The notes beneath the pieces were generated by a model, which had not been told where the DNA came from, searched no databases, and saw nothing but the letters and a program-made list of their open reading frames with translations. Of a stretch of DNA of 10,990 bases, positions 9,358 to 10,990 are shown piece by piece. Both the position numbers and the translations under genes were made by a program. Positions within the stretch are counted from its first letter, which is position 1, and each line of letters starts with the position of its first letter. Origin of the DNA: Lysobacterales bacterium CG_4_10_14_3_um_filter_64_11 (lineage in GTDB: Bacteria > Pseudomonadota > Gammaproteobacteria > Xanthomonadales > Xanthomonadaceae); NCBI GenBank assembly GCA_002782905.1, contig PFJA01000227.1, forward strand, positions 1-10,990. Direction: 5' to 3'.

Positions 9358-9391
9358 TTGCCAGCAGCCCGTTTCACCCTTATCTATAGAT
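9358..9391 (+). promoter_or_regulatory. Candidate hrcA promoter (sigma-70 and sigma-32 features)
   Basis: TTGCCA at 9358-9363 (five of six bases of the -35 consensus) lies 17 bases from TATCTA at 9381-9386, a weak -10. The same stretch also resembles a sigma-32 heat-shock promoter: CTTGCCA from 9357, then CCCTTATCTA at 9377-9386, close to the consensus CCCCAT-T-A. A perfect palindrome ATCTATAGAT (9382-9391) overlaps the -10. It lies about 30 bases before the hrcA start. No CIRCE inverted repeat (TTAGCACTC-N9-GAGTGCTAA) is seen in the 192-nt recN-hrcA gap. The rest of the gap (9226-9357) shows nothing I can call. Confidence 0.45.
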
Positions 9392-9417
9392 CATGTTCCC
9401 GAGATCGTTGTAGCCCC

Positions 9418-10464
9418 ATGGCCGTCATGCCCGAACTGGATCCGCGTGCCCGCAGCGTGCTGCGTGCCCTGATTGCGCAGTACGTGCGCGATGGCGAACC
9501 GGTGGGTTCGCGCACGCTGGCCAAGCATTCGGGGCTGGATGTCAGCCCGGCGACGATCCGCAACATCATGTCGGACATGGAAGAGTTGGGATTGCTGGCA
9601 GCGCCGCATGCCTCGGCCGGGCGTATTCCCACCGCGCAAGGTTATCGCGTGTTCGTGGACAGCCTGCTGCAACTCAAACCCATTTCCCATGCGCTGTTGC
9701 AGGACATGCGTGGCCGCTTGCCGGCGGGAGCCAGCACCCAGTCGTTGCTCGGCAATGTCTCGGAACTGCTTTCGGCGATGAGCCATTTTGTCGGGGTGGT
9801 GACGGTGCCGACGCGCGAGCAATTCGCGTTTCGGCATATTGATTTTGTTGCGCTCGATGGCAGCCGCTTGCTGGTGATTCTGGTGTTTGCCGACAACGAA
9901 GTGCAGAACCGCATCATTGTCACCCGTCGCCCGTACGGGCCATCGGAACTCGAACAGATCGCCAATTTCCTCAACAGCCATTTCGCCGGGCGCTCGCTGC
10001 GCGACATTCGTACTGCGTTGCTGCACGACCTGCGGCAGACCCGCACGGCCATGGAGCAGACCCTGCACAATGCCGTCGATCTGGCCGAACAGGCATTCGA
10101 TGCCGATCCCGGCGACATGCTGGTGGCGGGGCAGACGCGGTTGATGGCAGTGTCCGACCTGTCCGATATCGATCGCCTGCGCGAGTTGTTCGAGGCGTTC
10201 GCGCGCAAGCGCGAGATTCTGCAATTGCTGGAAGGCTGCATTTCGGCGCAGGGGGTACGCATCTTCATCGGCGAGGAGACCGGGATGGCTCCGCTCGACG
10301 GCTGCACCGTGGTGACCGCACCCTATACCGCCAAGGGCGAGGTGCTGGGTGTGCTGGGCGTGATCGGGCCGACACGCATGGCCTATGAACGGGTGATCCC
10401 GATCGTGCAGGCAACGGCAGCGGTGCTCGGCGAGGCCTTGAATACCGGCGAGCCGGCCCAATAA
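9418..10464 (+). CDS. hrcA: Heat-inducible transcription repressor HrcA
   Basis: A cytoplasmic repressor of chaperone genes that binds CIRCE operators and depends on GroEL for activity. It has 348 residues, the normal length. A winged-helix DNA-binding part occupies about residues 1-90 (QYVRDGEPVGSRTLAKHSGLDVSPATIRNIMSDMEELGLLAAPHASAGRIPTAQGYRVFVD contains its conserved core pieces ATIRNI and HASAGRIPT). The GAF-like and dimerisation region follows, with REQFAFRHIDF, FADNEVQNRII and VRIFIGEETGM, ending VLGVLGVIGPTRMAYERVIP. The sequence is close to xanthomonad HrcA as I recall it. The start at 9418 has no good Shine-Dalgarno; 9427 (MPELDPRA) is a possible alternative. The frame stays open upstream to 8452, but that part is antisense to recN and not protein-coding. 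grpE follows after 76 nt, probably in one operon. Confidence 0.97.
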   Translation: MAVMPELDPRARSVLRALIAQYVRDGEPVGSRTLAKHSGLDVSPATIRNIMSDMEELGLLAAPHASAGRIPTAQGYRVFVDSLLQLKPISHALLQDMRGRLPAGASTQSLLGNVSELLSAMSHFVGVVTVPTREQFAFRHIDFVALDGSRLLVILVFADNEVQNRIIVTRRPYGPSELEQIANFLNSHFAGRSLRDIRTALLHDLRQTRTAMEQTLHNAVDLAEQAFDADPGDMLVAGQTRLMAVSDLSDIDRLRELFEAFARKREILQLLEGCISAQGVRIFIGEETGMAPLDGCTVVTAPYTAKGEVLGVLGVIGPTRMAYERVIPIVQATAAVLGEALNTGEPAQ

Positions 10465-10540
10465 AGCCGGGCAGGCAGGGTGCCGGGTACGTGCCATGCG
10501 ATCTGCGCCCTTTCGGATTGATCAAACTCAGGATTGAACC
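10465..10540 (+). other. hrcA-grpE spacer
   Basis: This 76-nt gap has no T-tract terminator, so transcription from hrcA should continue into grpE. A short GCCGGC/GCCGGGC inverted repeat straddles the hrcA stop. AGGA at 10530-10533 provides the grpE Shine-Dalgarno. I saw no separate heat-shock promoter or CIRCE element. Confidence 0.5.
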
Positions 10541-10990
10541 ATGCAAAATCAGACCGACCCGACCGCGGCGGAAACGTCCGCGGATAATCCGGCTGTCAGT
10601 GATGAATCGGCGGTTGCCGGCGATGAGCGGCTGAATGCGGCGCTCGCCGAATTGCAGCAGTTGCGCGAACAGAGCCTGCGCGAGCGTGCCGAACTGGAGA
10701 ACCAGCGCCGGCGCATGCAGCGTGATGTCGATTCCGCGCGTCGGTTTGCCAATGAACGCCTGTTGGGCGATCTGCTGCCGGTGATCGACAGCCTCAAGGC
10801 TGGTTTGGGCGCGGATGTGGCCGATACCGCGCGGCTGCGCGAGGGCATGGAGCTGACCTTGCGGCAGTTGCTCAAGATGGCGTCCGACCACGGCCTGCAA
10901 ACCGTGCATCCGGTCGGCTTGCCGTTCAACCCCGAGCAGCATCAGGCGATGAGCTTGTTGCCATCGCCCGAGCACGCTCCGGGCACGGTG
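10541..10990 (+). CDS. grpE: Nucleotide exchange factor GrpE, 3'-truncated by window edge
   Basis: GrpE is the cytoplasmic nucleotide-exchange factor that releases ADP from DnaK. The first 150 codons are present. Residues 1-25 are a low-complexity acidic and alanine-rich tail. A long alpha-helical coiled-coil region follows (LAELQQLREQSLRERAELEN in its first part), then the family core with RRRMQRDV, ARRFANERLLGDLLPVIDSL, and LRQLLKMASDHGLQTVHPVG followed by PFNPEQHQAMS at the start of the beta domain. Roughly the last 20-50 residues of the beta domain lie beyond the edge. The ATG has AGGA seven bases upstream. Position directly after hrcA supports an hrcA-grpE-dnaK-dnaJ operon, which is inference for the part outside the window. 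Confidence 0.97.
   Translation, partial: MQNQTDPTAAETSADNPAVSDESAVAGDERLNAALAELQQLREQSLRERAELENQRRRMQRDVDSARRFANERLLGDLLPVIDSLKAGLGADVADTARLREGMELTLRQLLKMASDHGLQTVHPVGLPFNPEQHQAMSLLPSPEHAPGTV

Noticed and set aside
8452..9417. Open frame extending hrcA upstream by 322 codons, antisense to recN
   Set aside because: It is fully opposite the well-supported recN coding sequence and the promoter gap, and HrcA has its normal length from 9418. Long antisense frames are expected in GC-rich DNA.
9226..9417. LexA operator upstream of recN
   Set aside because: I looked for CTGT-N8-ACAG and for the xanthomonad-type palindrome and saw no convincing match.

Overview
The window is GC-rich chromosomal DNA from a gammaproteobacterium. 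Two things point to Lysobacterales (Xanthomonadales) or a close relative. The right edge has recN divergent from hrcA-grpE, and the HrcA sequence matches my memory of xanthomonad HrcA closely (for example the stretch ATIRNI and the run REQFAFRHIDF). REP-type hairpins with a GTAG foot are also common in that group. This assignment is inference; no rRNA or other marker is present. No prophage, CRISPR array, insertion sequence or tRNA was seen.

Layout. (1) 1-1869, plus: 3' part of a TonB-dependent outer-membrane receptor whose start lies left of the window. (2) 1870-2075: intergenic stretch between convergent genes, holding two oppositely oriented REP-like hairpins with a 23-bp tandem repeat between them. 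(3) 2076-2537, minus: a small membrane-anchored thioredoxin-like protein with a CGNC active site. (4) 2538-2808: leader and promoter region, then a CspA-family cold-shock gene at 2809-3018 with a strong terminator. (5) 7474 down to 3078, minus: a compact run of four genes. In transcription order these are a small four-helix membrane protein, an exported DUF3179 protein, an exported peroxiredoxin-like protein and a molybdopterin-bisPGD oxidoreductase. (6) recN at 7552-9225, minus, just upstream of that run. (7) 9418 to the right edge, plus: hrcA and the 5' two-thirds or more of grpE. dnaK and dnaJ would be expected just beyond the edge.

How the genes fit together. The right part is a conserved stress block: DNA repair (RecN) facing the heat-shock repressor and nucleotide-exchange factor of the DnaK chaperone. 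The four-gene minus-strand run looks like one transcription unit because gaps are 33-126 nt and three of the four genes have clear Shine-Dalgarno sequences. Two of its products appear to be exported and carry CxxC motifs, one is an Fe-S/molybdenum enzyme, and no electron-transfer partner is encoded nearby. A redox or envelope role is suggested by content only; the substrate is unknown.

The region is mostly ordinary housekeeping and envelope genes. The points most worth a second look are the REP pair with its tandem repeat, the uncharacterised DUF3179/peroxiredoxin/Mo-enzyme gene set, and the hrcA promoter region, which lacks a visible CIRCE operator.
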